Shown: positions 34,910-42,566 of the stretch, in pieces
How the letters are laid out: each line of letters begins with the position of its first letter
Numbering within the stretch: position 1 is the stretch's first letter
Assembly (NCBI RefSeq): GCF_020735465.1
Contig: NZ_CP085935.1
Span: forward strand, 930,001-994,000
DNA length: 64,000 bases
Source of the DNA: Collinsella stercoris DSM 13279
Lineage (GTDB): Bacteria > Actinomycetota > Coriobacteriia > Coriobacteriales > Coriobacteriaceae
Direction: 5' to 3'
Notes under the pieces: model-generated
What the model was told of the DNA's origin: nothing
Databases searched by the model: none
The model's input: only the letters and a program-made list of their open reading frames with translations
Program-made: the position numbers and the translations under genes

Positions 34910-35365
34910 ATGCTCGTCACCGCCCTCACCACCGCCAACGCAAACGACTACCTCTCCGAGCGCTTCCGCACCGCCTACGAGTTCCTGTCCCGTCCCGATC
35001 TGGCCAAGCTCCCGCTGGGGCGCAACGAGATCGATGGTGAGGACGTCTACGCCAACGTGCTCGAGTACGACACCGTCCCTGCCGCCGAGAAGGAGCTCGA
35101 GGCGCATCACGACTACTACGACGTGCAGTTCGTGGTGCGCGGCGAGGAGCTGCTGCAGTACGCCCCGTGCGACGGCCTCGCCACCGTGCAGGCCTACGAT
35201 GAGCACGACGACTTTTGCCTCCTCAAGACGCCCGAGCCCGTGTCCTCCATCGCGCTGCATGCCGGCGAGCTCGCCATCTTCGCTCCCGAGGACGCGCACA
35301 AGCCCGGATGCACGCTCAGCAAGCCCGCGCACGTACGCAAGATCGTCGTGAAGGTGCGCGCATAA
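34910..35365 (+). CDS. YhcH/YjgK/YiaL-family protein
   Basis: The 151-aa protein starts at ATG 34910 behind GAAAGGA. It has the single cupin-like domain of this family (ebgC/yhcH relatives): EIDGEDVYANVLEYDT, HHDYYDVQFVVRGEELLQYAP, FAPEDAHKPGC and KIVVKVRA. The conserved His and Glu of the sheet suggest metal or sugar binding. Members are linked to sialic acid or other sugar catabolism, probably as anomerases or isomerases, but here no sugar genes are adjacent. Confidence 0.85.
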   Translation: MLVTALTTANANDYLSERFRTAYEFLSRPDLAKLPLGRNEIDGEDVYANVLEYDTVPAAEKELEAHHDYYDVQFVVRGEELLQYAPCDGLATVQAYDEHDDFCLLKTPEPVSSIALHAGELAIFAPEDAHKPGCTLSKPAHVRKIVVKVRA

Positions 35366-35404
35366 CCCGCCTCACCACGGCAGCGCCCCGCGTAAAGGAC
35401 CCCT

Positions 35405-35797
35405 ATGAAGACCCTCCTCGCACAGCTCGCCAAGTTCGGCGTCGTCGGCGTCATCGCCACCGTCATCGACTTTGGCGTGATGAACCTCTTGCACTACGGC
35501 CTGCATCTCGACATCCTCATCGCGAACACCGCGGGCTTCATCATCTCGCTCGTCTTTAACTACGCGGCGAGCATGAAGTTCGTGTTCGAGCATCGAGACG
35601 GCATGAGCCGCACGCGGGAGTTCACGATCTTCTTGATCCTGTCGGTCATCGGCTTGCTGCTCAACGACGGCATCGTGCTCATCCTCAACAAGGGCGTCGC
35701 CCTCGAGGCCAACATCGCCAAGATCGCCGCCACCGCGCTCGTGATGATCTACAACTTCGTGACGCGCAAGATCTTCCTGGACGGCACGGGGGCGTAA
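35405..35797 (+). CDS. GtrA-family membrane protein
   Basis: The 130-aa protein starts at ATG 35405 behind AAAGGA, 39 bp after the YhcH gene. It has four hydrophobic segments (KFGVVGVIATVIDFGVMNLL, NTAGFIISLVFNYAASMKFVF, EFTIFLILSVIGLLLNDGIVLIL, IAKIAATALVMIYNFVTRKIF). The pattern FNYxxSMKFVF plus a terminal NFVTRKIF is characteristic. GtrA proteins help move lipid-linked sugars across the membrane in cell-surface glycan synthesis. Confidence 0.88.
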   Translation: MKTLLAQLAKFGVVGVIATVIDFGVMNLLHYGLHLDILIANTAGFIISLVFNYAASMKFVFEHRDGMSRTREFTIFLILSVIGLLLNDGIVLILNKGVALEANIAKIAATALVMIYNFVTRKIFLDGTGA

Positions 35798-35974
35798 CGC
35801 GACAAGCCTCATGGGCGCTGCCCGGCCGCGATCCGGCGGGATTATGGAATGGGCAGCGCGGTTGGCCCCAAACCCTAATGCAACGTTTTGACCCCTCGGC
35901 CAGAATCCCGAGGTCAGCACAACGAGGTGGAATCGGCCGCGCAAGGCCCCATTCGTATGCTTCTTGTGCGAACG

Positions 35975-36004
35975 CTTACATTTCCCTGACCAAGGGCGTA
36001 TAGT
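35975..36004 (+). promoter_or_regulatory. Probable promoter of the second GtrA gene
   Basis: CTTACA (35975-35980) and TATAGT (35999-36004) are 18 bp apart. A transcript starting near 36011 would exclude the TTG codon at 36005 as a start and favour TTG 36062. Confidence 0.5.
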
Positions 36005-36061
36005 TTGCCAAGTTCACCGCCACCGGTGACGATTGTCGCCCCCGTTGCAGGAAGTGATGAT

Positions 36062-36469
36062 TTGCGCGCAGCCCTCGCACATCCCAACACTCGCCAGTTC
36101 CTCAAGTTCGCGCTTGTGGGATTTGCCTCCCTGGCCGTCGAGTACCTGTTCTTGGGTTATTTCCTCCAAGCGCTCAGCATGGACTACCTCCTAGCCACCA
36201 CCATCGCCTTCATCATCTCGATCGTGGTCAACTACATCCTGTCCATGAAATACGTGTTCTCGCACAAGGAGGACATGAGCCGCAAGCGCGAGTTCACCAT
36301 CTTCGCCGTGCTCTCCGCAATCGGCCTGGGGTTGAACGACCTGTATATGTTCATCGGCGTGAGCCTCCTCAACGTGGGCACCATGGCCATGAAGCTCATC
36401 TCCACGTTCTTCGTCACCTGGTACAACTACTTTAGCCGCCGCAAGTTCCTCGACGCCGGGCGCGGCTAG
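36062..36469 (+). CDS. GtrA-family membrane protein
   Basis: The start is uncertain. TTG 36062 (MRAALAHPNTRQFLKFALVG) has AGGA about nine bases upstream and puts the first helix at the usual distance; in-frame GTG 36026 or TTG 36005 would add 12-19 residues. The protein of about 135 aa has four helices and the family pattern VVNYILSMKYVFSHKEDMSRKREFTIF...NYFSRRKFL. It is clearly related to the protein at 35405, so the pair may be an old duplication. The likely role is polyprenyl-linked sugar translocation. Confidence 0.82.
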   Translation: MRAALAHPNTRQFLKFALVGFASLAVEYLFLGYFLQALSMDYLLATTIAFIISIVVNYILSMKYVFSHKEDMSRKREFTIFAVLSAIGLGLNDLYMFIGVSLLNVGTMAMKLISTFFVTWYNYFSRRKFLDAGRG

Positions 36470-36547
36470 ACTGGCCCACATCGGGCCTGCATCGAGCCCG
36501 CATCCAGCCGCCACATCAGGGCGTCGCGCCTCAGCCCAACACAATTT

Positions 36548-36573
36548 GAGCCGTCCGCAAGGGCGGCTCTTTT
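36548..36573 (+). terminator. Rho-independent terminator after the second GtrA gene
   Basis: GAGCCGTCC pairs with GGGCGGCTC around the loop GCAA, with one T-G wobble, and is followed by TTTT. It lies 78 bp after the stop codon. Confidence 0.8.
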
Positions 36574-36715
36574 AGCTTCCACCCGTACCCGCATGGCCGG
36601 CCCTTTCAACTTCCGTCCGCGTCTGCAAGGGCGCGTCTTCTCGTTTCCGCCCGCGTCATCTAAGGTGGCTCCTTTAGCTTCGGTCTACAAGGGCGGATCT
36701 CTCGGCTTCAGGGCA
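36558..36715 (+). repeat. Degenerate tandem copies of the terminator region, 34-35 bp units
   Basis: Starting inside the terminator, segments beginning GCAAGGGCGGCTCTTTTAGC, GCATGGCCGGCCCTTTCAAC and GCAAGGGCGCGTCTTCTCG follow each other at 34-35 bp. Two shorter decayed copies come after. The repeat seems to have been seeded by the terminator. Confidence 0.5.
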
Positions 36716-36759
36716 TTGCGATGAAGCTCCCCGGCGTTAAAGGGCCGCACTGATGGCCA

Positions 36760-36872
36760 ACGTTGATTGACCGACATTGATTGGCTGCGCTGATCAAGCA
36801 ACGTCAATCAGTCGGCATGTATCAACCGACGTTGATCGGACGGCATGCATCAGCCCACGCCGATCGACCACT
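36760..36872. repeat. Degenerate repeats of CGACGTTGATYG
   Basis: Variants of CGRCRTTGATYGRCYG and its complement GTCAATCAGTCGGCAT alternate about every 20-25 bp. No gene signal is visible. This block separates the terminator-derived repeats from the CCGCAGGTA elements. Confidence 0.4.
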
Positions 36873-36877
36873 TCGAG

Positions 36878-37121
36878 AACCCTCAACCTTAGAGTGAGGC
36901 TTGAAACTCGTGACGGAGCCCAAGCCCTTCGAGAATCGTTCCCCCATTCATGATAGTCGCAGGTAGACGCCATGTTTTGCAACTGCAGCACCGAAGATGA
37001 ACCCTCACCTTAAAGGTGAACTTGAAACTCCAAACTTGCTTCATATTTCCGCAAAGCCGCAGGTAATCAAAGCCTCAACCTTCAACTTGAACCTTAAAGA
37101 ATGTCTAACGTTCAAGTTGAA
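36878..37121 (+). repeat. Two diverged CCGCAGGTA elements (D and E) upstream of a secreted protein gene
   Basis: Two imperfect direct copies begin AACCCTCAACC (36878) and AACCCTCACC (37000). Each has a core, TCGCAGGTA at 36957-36965 and CCGCAGGTA at 37057-37065, exactly 100 bp apart. After the second core, TTCAACTTGAAC (37081-37092) pairs perfectly with 37110-37121. The left part GAACTTGAA could instead pair with the right arm, as in element A. The gene at 37181 starts 60 bp later. Confidence 0.5.
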
Positions 37122-37180
37122 CTCGAACCCAGTGCTACTATGCTTCTTGTCAAATGGTAAGCAGACAGACGAGGATGCAC

Positions 37181-38239
37181 ATGGAAGCAACTCCAAGCCT
37201 GCACGCCACGTGGCGCAAGGGTCGTACCCGCCGCCTGATCACGGGCGCGGGCGTCACCGCTGCGCTGTTCGCGAGCGTGCTGTTCCCCGTCCCGGCAAGA
37301 GCAATCACCACCGAAACCGCAGCCACGCTCACCGAGACCCAGAAAAAAGTCGAGGACTCCGCCGCCGCCCTCGATAAGGCGGCCAAGAACCTCGATGCCC
37401 TCCAAGAGCAGATCGCCCAAAACGAGGCCCGCATCGCCGAGCTCGAGGAAAAGCTCCCCGAGGTCCAGGACAAGGCGAGCCGCGCCATGCGCGAGATGTA
37501 CAAGCACAGCAAGAGCTCCAACCCGCTGATGAGCTTTGTGCTCAACACGCAGAGCCTCGACTCCCTGATCTCGGGCATGAAGTACATGGACCAGGTCAAC
37601 GACGCCAACGTCGATGCCGTGCGCGAGCTCAGCGACATGCAGACCGAGCTCGAGGCCGAAAAGACCAAGCTCAACGCCGCGAAGGTCCAGGCCGAGTCCG
37701 AGAAGCAGTCCGCCCAGGATGCCCTTGAGCAGGCCCAGCAGCTGCGCGAGGCCGCGCAGGCCCAGGCGGACGCCGAGGCCGCGGCCGATGCCGCCACGCT
37801 CGAACAGGAGGCCGCCTCAAACGGCGCCTCCGGTCCGGTCGAGGCCCCCAGCAACGGTGCCGTCAACTGGGACACCGACCAGGCCTCCTTTATCGCCGAG
37901 TGGACCGGTCGCATCGACGCGTACCTCGCCGGCTCCCCCCTCGAGGGTCAGGGCGTGACGTTCGCCACCGCCGCCTGGCAGTACGGCGTAGACCCGCGCT
38001 TCTCCCCCGCCATCTCCAACACGGAGAGCTCCAAGGGTCGCCATTGCTTCTTGCCCCACAACGCCTGGGGCTGGGGCAGCTCGAGCTGGGGCAGCTGGGA
38101 AGAGGCCATCAACGACCACGTCGCGGGCCTGGCGCGCGGCTACGGCTACACCATCAGCGTCGCGGGCGCCAAGAAGTACTGCCCACCCAACTGGTTCAAC
38201 TGGTACAACAACACGCTGTCCGAAATGAACCGGATATAG
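37181..38239 (+). CDS. Secreted coiled-coil protein with a lysozyme-like domain
   Basis: The 352-aa protein starts at ATG 37181 behind GAGG. It has a long signal peptide (RRLITGAGVTAALFASVLFPVPARA) followed by a coiled coil (about 42-215; ETQKKVEDSAAALDKAAKNLDALQEQIAQNEARIAELEEKL). That coiled coil resembles the N-terminus of CwlO/PcsB-type proteins activated by FtsEX. The C-terminal domain (about 255-352: FATAAWQYGVDPRFSPAISNTESSKGRHCF, HNAWGWGSSSWGSWEEAINDHVAGLARGYG) looks like a lysozyme/glucosaminidase-type fold with Glu in NTESS as the candidate catalytic residue. A role in cell-wall remodelling is likely. Confidence 0.8.
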   Translation: MEATPSLHATWRKGRTRRLITGAGVTAALFASVLFPVPARAITTETAATLTETQKKVEDSAAALDKAAKNLDALQEQIAQNEARIAELEEKLPEVQDKASRAMREMYKHSKSSNPLMSFVLNTQSLDSLISGMKYMDQVNDANVDAVRELSDMQTELEAEKTKLNAAKVQAESEKQSAQDALEQAQQLREAAQAQADAEAAADAATLEQEAASNGASGPVEAPSNGAVNWDTDQASFIAEWTGRIDAYLAGSPLEGQGVTFATAAWQYGVDPRFSPAISNTESSKGRHCFLPHNAWGWGSSSWGSWEEAINDHVAGLARGYGYTISVAGAKKYCPPNWFNWYNNTLSEMNRI

Positions 38240-38262
38240 CATCCGGTACAAACCGAGATGAG

Positions 38263-38287
38263 AAGGGGTCCCACGGGGCCCTTTTTC
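38263..38287 (+). terminator. Terminator after the coiled-coil protein gene
   Basis: AAGGGGTCCC and GGGGCCCTTT form a stem with one mismatch and run into TTTTT, 23 bp after the stop. A smaller hairpin, CCGGAT-ATAGC-ATCCGG, straddles the stop codon itself at 38230-38246. The following 38288-38575 shows nothing else I can support. Confidence 0.7.
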
Positions 38288-38575
38288 TTTGCGGCGATCG
38301 ATGCGCCCGCAGAAGGCCGAGAGCCGCGCGCGGGTGCGAGCAACCAACACGTGCCGCAGCGGAGAACACACCGCATGGCTGCAAGCACCCCGAGGCAAAC
38401 CCACAGCACAAACTGCCGGGGCACGCACACAACAAGAAGCGCTCGACAAGGCGCTCGCGACAGGCCGCTCTCCCCCACGACCGGACGCAACCCGCGCATT
38501 CCGGTGGTAAATCGGCTTAAAACGGGGTACGATACCTCACAGTTTTGCACATACGACCTTTAGTTAGGAGCACCT

Positions 38576-39967
38576 ATGGAGCGTCCGAACGCCTGGAAGA
38601 AGTACGATGAGGCGGCCCTGGCCGAGCTCGAGGACCTGTGCGGCAAGTACCGCGCCTTCATCAGCGAGAACAAGACCGAGCGCGAGTGCGTGACCGCCTC
38701 CATCCAGCTCGCCGAGGCTGCAGGTTACGTCGACCTCGCCGCCTGCGTCGCCGAGGGCCGCGAGCTCAAGGCCGGAGACAAGGTCTACGCCGTCAGCCAC
38801 AACAAGACCCTCATGCTCGTGAACCTGGGCCGCCGCCCCATGGAGCAGGGCCTGAACATCCTCGGGGCTCACATCGACTCACCGCGCCTCGACCTCAAGC
38901 AGAACCCGCTCTACGAGGCCGGCGACATGGCCTACCTCGACACGCATTACTACGGCGGCGTGAAGGCCTACCACTGGGTCGCCACCCCGCTCGCGCTGCA
39001 CGGCGTCGTCTGCAAGAAGGACGGCATGACCGTCGAGATCGCCGTGGGCGAGGACGCCGACGACCCCGTGTTCTGCATCTCCGACCTGCTCATCCACCTG
39101 GCGGGCGAGCAGATGGAGAAGCCCGCCGGCAAGGCCGTCGACCACGAGAACCTCGACGTGATCGTGGGCGGCCGCCCCGTGGTCATCGAGGGCGATGACG
39201 AGGCCAAGGAGCCAGTCAAGCAGATGTTCCTCGACATCATCAAGGAGAAGTACGACATCGAGGAGGAGGACTTCCTCTCCGCCGAGATCGAGGTCGTGCC
39301 CGCAGGCCCCGCGCGCGAGATGGGCTTTGACCGCTCCATGATCTTGGGCCACGGCCAGGACGACCGCGTGTGCGCCTACACGTCGCTCGCCGCCCAGCTC
39401 GATGTGCCCCAGGTCGAGACCACGAGCGTGACCCTGCTCGTGGACAAGGAGGAGATCGGAAGCGTGGGTGCCTCCGGCATGACCAGCCGCTTCTTCGAGA
39501 ACACCGTGGCCGAGATCATGGCCCTCGCCGGCGAGGACTCCCCGCTGGCGCTGCGCCGCTGCCTGGCCAACTCGCGCATGCTCAGCTCCGACGTCTCCGC
39601 GGGCTTCGACCACCTCTACGCCGACCGCTTTGAGAAGAAGAACGCCGCCGTCATGGGTCACGGTCTGTGCTTCAACAAGTACACGGGCTCCCGCGGCAAG
39701 GGTGGCTCCAACGACGCCGACGCCGAGTACTTCGCCCTCATCCGCGACATCATGGACGAGGCGGGCGTCGACTACCAGACCTGCGAGCTCGGTCGCATCG
39801 GCGCAGGCGGCGGCGGCACCATCGCCTACATCCTCGCCGAGTACGGCATGGACGTGATCGACTCCGGCGTGGCGGTGCTCTCCATGCACGCCCTGTGGGA
39901 GGCCACCAACAAGGCCGACGTCTACGAAGCCTACAAGGGCTACAAGGCGTTCATCTCCCGCGCCTAG
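38576..39967 (+). CDS. M18-family aminopeptidase
   Basis: The 463-aa protein starts at ATG 38576 behind AGGAG. Co-catalytic zinc ligands are seen in NILGAHIDSPRLDLK (His and Asp), LLVDKEEIGSVGASG (catalytic Glu pair) and SSDVSAGFDHLYA. The end, SGVAVLSMHALWEATNKADVYEAYKGYKAF, carries the last His ligand. M18 enzymes are dodecameric cytosolic aminopeptidases that remove acidic or neutral residues. Length is normal. It is a single-gene unit with a strong terminator behind it. Confidence 0.93.
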   Translation: MERPNAWKKYDEAALAELEDLCGKYRAFISENKTERECVTASIQLAEAAGYVDLAACVAEGRELKAGDKVYAVSHNKTLMLVNLGRRPMEQGLNILGAHIDSPRLDLKQNPLYEAGDMAYLDTHYYGGVKAYHWVATPLALHGVVCKKDGMTVEIAVGEDADDPVFCISDLLIHLAGEQMEKPAGKAVDHENLDVIVGGRPVVIEGDDEAKEPVKQMFLDIIKEKYDIEEEDFLSAEIEVVPAGPAREMGFDRSMILGHGQDDRVCAYTSLAAQLDVPQVETTSVTLLVDKEEIGSVGASGMTSRFFENTVAEIMALAGEDSPLALRRCLANSRMLSSDVSAGFDHLYADRFEKKNAAVMGHGLCFNKYTGSRGKGGSNDADAEYFALIRDIMDEAGVDYQTCELGRIGAGGGGTIAYILAEYGMDVIDSGVAVLSMHALWEATNKADVYEAYKGYKAFISRA

Positions 39968-39985
39968 CCTTTTCGTCGCTCACCG

Positions 39986-40027
39986 ACCGCGGACCGCAGC
40001 CCCCGTGCCGACCGGTCCGCGGTTTTT
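39986..40027 (+). terminator. Rho-independent terminator of the M18 aminopeptidase gene
   Basis: ACCGCGGACCG (39986-39996) pairs perfectly with CGGTCCGCGGT (40013-40023), followed by TTTTTT. It begins 19 bp after the stop codon. Confidence 0.9.
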
Positions 40028-40171
40028 TATTGCGCGGGCAATGCACCGCCGATTCCCGGCCGCCGCGCCGCCATCGCTTGACCGCCGCGCCGCCGCGTTC
40101 CCCTACATCGCCCGCTTCCCCGCATCATCCGCATGAGGCACCCTCCACCTTCGCACCGCACAAGGAGACCC

Positions 40172-40996
40172 ATGATCCAGGTCATCATCTCCCCCGCCAA
40201 GCAGATGACCGTCAGCAACGACGCGTTCGCCCCGCGCGGCATTCCGCCTTTCCCGGAGCGCACCGAGCGCGTCGTGTGCGCCCTGAACGACATCGAGCGC
40301 ACGCAGGGCACGGCGGGCCTCAAGGCGCTGTGGGGCGTGAGCGACAAGCTCTTGGCAGAGAACGTCGAGCGGCTGCACGGCTTCTCGCACGTCTCGGGCG
40401 CCGAGCAACTCTCCCAGCCCCAGGTGTCGCGCCTGCTGGGCCCCGCGATCTTTTCCTATGTGGGCATCCAATATCGCAGTATGGCCCCCGAGGTGCTTAA
40501 TGAGCGGGCGCTCGACTGGCTGCAAGACCATCTATGGGTGCTCTCCGCCCTGTACGGATGCGCGCGCCCCCTCGACGCCGTGCAGCCCTATCGGCTCGAG
40601 ATGGGCGCCAAGCTGGCCATCGACGGAGCTCGCAACCTCTACGCGTTTTGGAGCGACGCCCTGGCGCGCGTCATCTGCGGACAGAACGGCGCAGGAGGAG
40701 GCGAGACGGCGGTCGTCAACCTGGCGAGCGCTGAGTACGCTAAGGCGGTCCTGCCGCATCTTGATGAGCAGACACCGGTTGTGACCTGTGTGTTCTCCAG
40801 CAGCCTGCGCAACGGCAAGCCCGTGCAGAAATCGACCGAGAGCAAGACCGCCCGCGGCTCGATGGTCCGCTGGATGGCGGAACACGGCGTGGAGTCCCTC
40901 GGGGAGCTCAAGCGCTTCGACGTGGGGTTCCGGTTCGATGTAAGCCTTTCCACCGAGGACGGCCCGCGCAAGACATTCGTCTTCATGAGGGGCTGA
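40172..40996 (+). CDS. yaaA: YaaA-family peroxide stress protein
   Basis: The 274-aa protein starts at ATG 40172 behind AAGGAG. It shows the family start IQVIISPAKQM, then ALYGCARPLDAVQPYRLEMGAKL and VVNLASAEYAKAV. The C-terminal part is KTARGSMVRWMAEHGVESLGELKRFDVGFRF. In E. coli YaaA binds DNA and lowers free iron under peroxide stress. Length is slightly above the usual 250-260. No neighbours suggest a specific pathway. Confidence 0.9.
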   Translation: MIQVIISPAKQMTVSNDAFAPRGIPPFPERTERVVCALNDIERTQGTAGLKALWGVSDKLLAENVERLHGFSHVSGAEQLSQPQVSRLLGPAIFSYVGIQYRSMAPEVLNERALDWLQDHLWVLSALYGCARPLDAVQPYRLEMGAKLAIDGARNLYAFWSDALARVICGQNGAGGGETAVVNLASAEYAKAVLPHLDEQTPVVTCVFSSSLRNGKPVQKSTESKTARGSMVRWMAEHGVESLGELKRFDVGFRFDVSLSTEDGPRKTFVFMRG

Positions 40997-41001
40997 GCCC
41001 T

Positions 41002-41036
41002 CACCTCAGAAAAGGGACAATCCCTAATTTGAGGTG
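41002..41036. repeat. REP-like palindrome with CACCTC ends
   Basis: CACCTCAGAAAAGGGA and TCCCTAATTTGAGGTG form an imperfect stem around CAA. Two related palindromes occur at 41328-41358 and 50344-50393. It follows the yaaA stop by 6 bp. Confidence 0.55.
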
Positions 41037-41089
41037 GACACGCGACGCGAAGCGGCATCGAGCGTCGGGACCCCTTGACCTTCCGGGAC

Positions 41090-41232
41090 GGCGCCGACGG
41101 ACCTTCCTCGATAGCCGACAAGACCTCCTCGATAGCCGACAGACCTTCCTTGAGAGAAAACGGGGCTTCCCTGAGGGAGGAGAGGACTTCCCCGACAGCC
41201 GACGGGGGCTTCCCAGGGATTGATGGGCCTTC
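41090..41232. repeat. Degenerate tandem repeats of GACCTTCCTCGATAGCCGACA
   Basis: Copies near 41098 and 41120 share CCTCGATAGCCGACA. Later variants read CTTCCCTGAGGGAGGAGAGG, CTTCCCCGACAGCCGACGGG, CTTCCCAGGGATTGATGGG and CTTCCCCGAGAGTTAAC. The unit length is roughly 21-30 bp. The spacer 40997-41364 holds no gene. Confidence 0.45.
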
Positions 41233-41274
41233 CCCGAGAGTTAACTTTCGCGGCGGCTTTACCGGGGATACGGC

Positions 41275-41306
41275 AAAAAAGCGCCCCGAGAGTTAACTCT
41301 CGGGGC
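41275..41306 (-). terminator. Perfect 24-bp palindrome terminating the PfkB gene
   Basis: GCCCCGAGAGTTAACTCTCGGGGC (41283-41306, a 24-bp self-complementary run) is followed on the minus strand by GCTTTTTT. It is 59 bp beyond the stop of the kinase gene. Confidence 0.8.
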
Positions 41307-41327
41307 ACAGTTCATTCGCAGTCCCAA

Positions 41328-41358
41328 CCTCAATTTAGGGACTGTCCCTAAATTGAGG
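41328..41358. repeat. REP-like palindrome, 15-bp perfect arms
   Basis: CCTCAATTTAGGGAC and GTCCCTAAATTGAGG flank a single T. The palindrome sits directly after the kinase stop (41365 on the minus strand) and belongs to the same GGGAC-centred family as 41002-41036. Confidence 0.7.
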
Positions 41359-41364
41359 TGAGGG

Positions 41365-42429
41365 CTACTGGGCGGCGGCGCGGATCAGCTCGGGATCCAC
41401 GTGCGCGCCCGCCGTCGCCACCACGGTGGCGGCCACGCGATTGGCGCACGCCAGGGCCTCTTCGGGGTTCTCCCCGCGATGCAGGCCGACCATGAGCGCG
41501 CCGATGTGCGAGTCGCCCGCGCCGATGGTGTCGACCACCCGGGTGGCGACGCCCGGCACGACGCCCCGGCGGGACCCATCGTCAAAATAGCAGCCCTCGC
41601 TGCCGAGCGTGGCGAAGACGGTGTTCTGCACGCGCCCACGCAGCGTCGCGACCGCGGAGGGAACATCCCCGAACGCGCAGGACGCGGCGGCGTCCACGCC
41701 CCTGCACGCGGCGCCGGGCACGGCGCCGGACATCTCGCGCACTTCGGAATCCGCGGCAGGATCGGTCCCCTCCCGTCCACAATCACGAGCGGGCGCTTCC
41801 CCATCGCCGCAACACGGCGCAGCGCCCCCGCAGAGCCTGCCCGCGAGCACCATCGCCTCGTCGCCGTTCATGTGCAGCACGGGGTGCAGGTCGCAGACGC
41901 GCTCAAGCAGGTCCAGCGGCACCGCGTCGGGCCGGGGCCCGGGCGTAAAGCAAATCGTCTTATCCGCGCAGCAGCGCTCCAAAAACTCGACGACCACCGG
42001 GCCGGTGGGGTCCTCGACCTCAAGACCGCACACGTACACCGCGTCGATCTCGTCCATGTCGAGCGCATCGAACCACGCGGGCTCGTAATGGTAGTCGGCG
42101 CCGTGATACGCCACGAAGGTCCGCTCCCCGTCGGGCTCGACAAAGCAGTAGCAGCAGCCGTTCTCCATCGAACCGTTCTCGACCAGCACGGGAACCCCCT
42201 CGGCCGCCAGGCCCTTGCGCACGAAGTCGCCAAAGGCACCCGTGCCGACGGGGCTGAACAGCACCGCGGGCTCCCCCAGCGCGTGGGCGACCGCGAACGC
42301 GTTGAACGCGCAGCCCCCGAGCGTCATCCGCTGCCCGTACACGACCACATCCTGCGCCGTGCGCGGAAGCCTGTCGACGTTGATCACCACGTCGGCGCAC
42401 GTCACGCCAACGAACAGCAGCTTTCCCAC
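41365..42429 (-). CDS. PfkB-family carbohydrate kinase with a Cys-rich insertion
   Basis: The 354-aa protein starts at GTG 42429, six bases after AAGGAGG. PfkB signatures are GGCAFNAFAVAHALG near the N-terminus and VVDTIGAGDSHIGALMVGL near the C-terminus, with the catalytic Asp in GAGDS. Ribokinase-like enzymes phosphorylate sugars or nucleosides. About 55 residues (roughly 215-270: CGGAAPCCGDGEAPARDCGREG...) are inserted just after HMNGDEAMVLAGRLC. They are low complexity with several Cys and are not part of the fold. The substrate is unknown. Confidence 0.87.
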   Translation of the reverse strand: MGKLLFVGVTCADVVINVDRLPRTAQDVVVYGQRMTLGGCAFNAFAVAHALGEPAVLFSPVGTGAFGDFVRKGLAAEGVPVLVENGSMENGCCYCFVEPDGERTFVAYHGADYHYEPAWFDALDMDEIDAVYVCGLEVEDPTGPVVVEFLERCCADKTICFTPGPRPDAVPLDLLERVCDLHPVLHMNGDEAMVLAGRLCGGAAPCCGDGEAPARDCGREGTDPAADSEVREMSGAVPGAACRGVDAAASCAFGDVPSAVATLRGRVQNTVFATLGSEGCYFDDGSRRGVVPGVATRVVDTIGAGDSHIGALMVGLHRGENPEEALACANRVAATVVATAGAHVDPELIRAAAQ

Positions 42430-42566
42430 GGTTGCCCTCCTTGCGGCTCCCCACTTACACCATGACGCATGGTACCATTCACCACCTCGCGTTTTCGTGA
42501 AATCGGGCAGCTTGCGGTAGGATAGAGGGCGTTCATGGACCCACGCAAGCAGAACGGAACACACCT

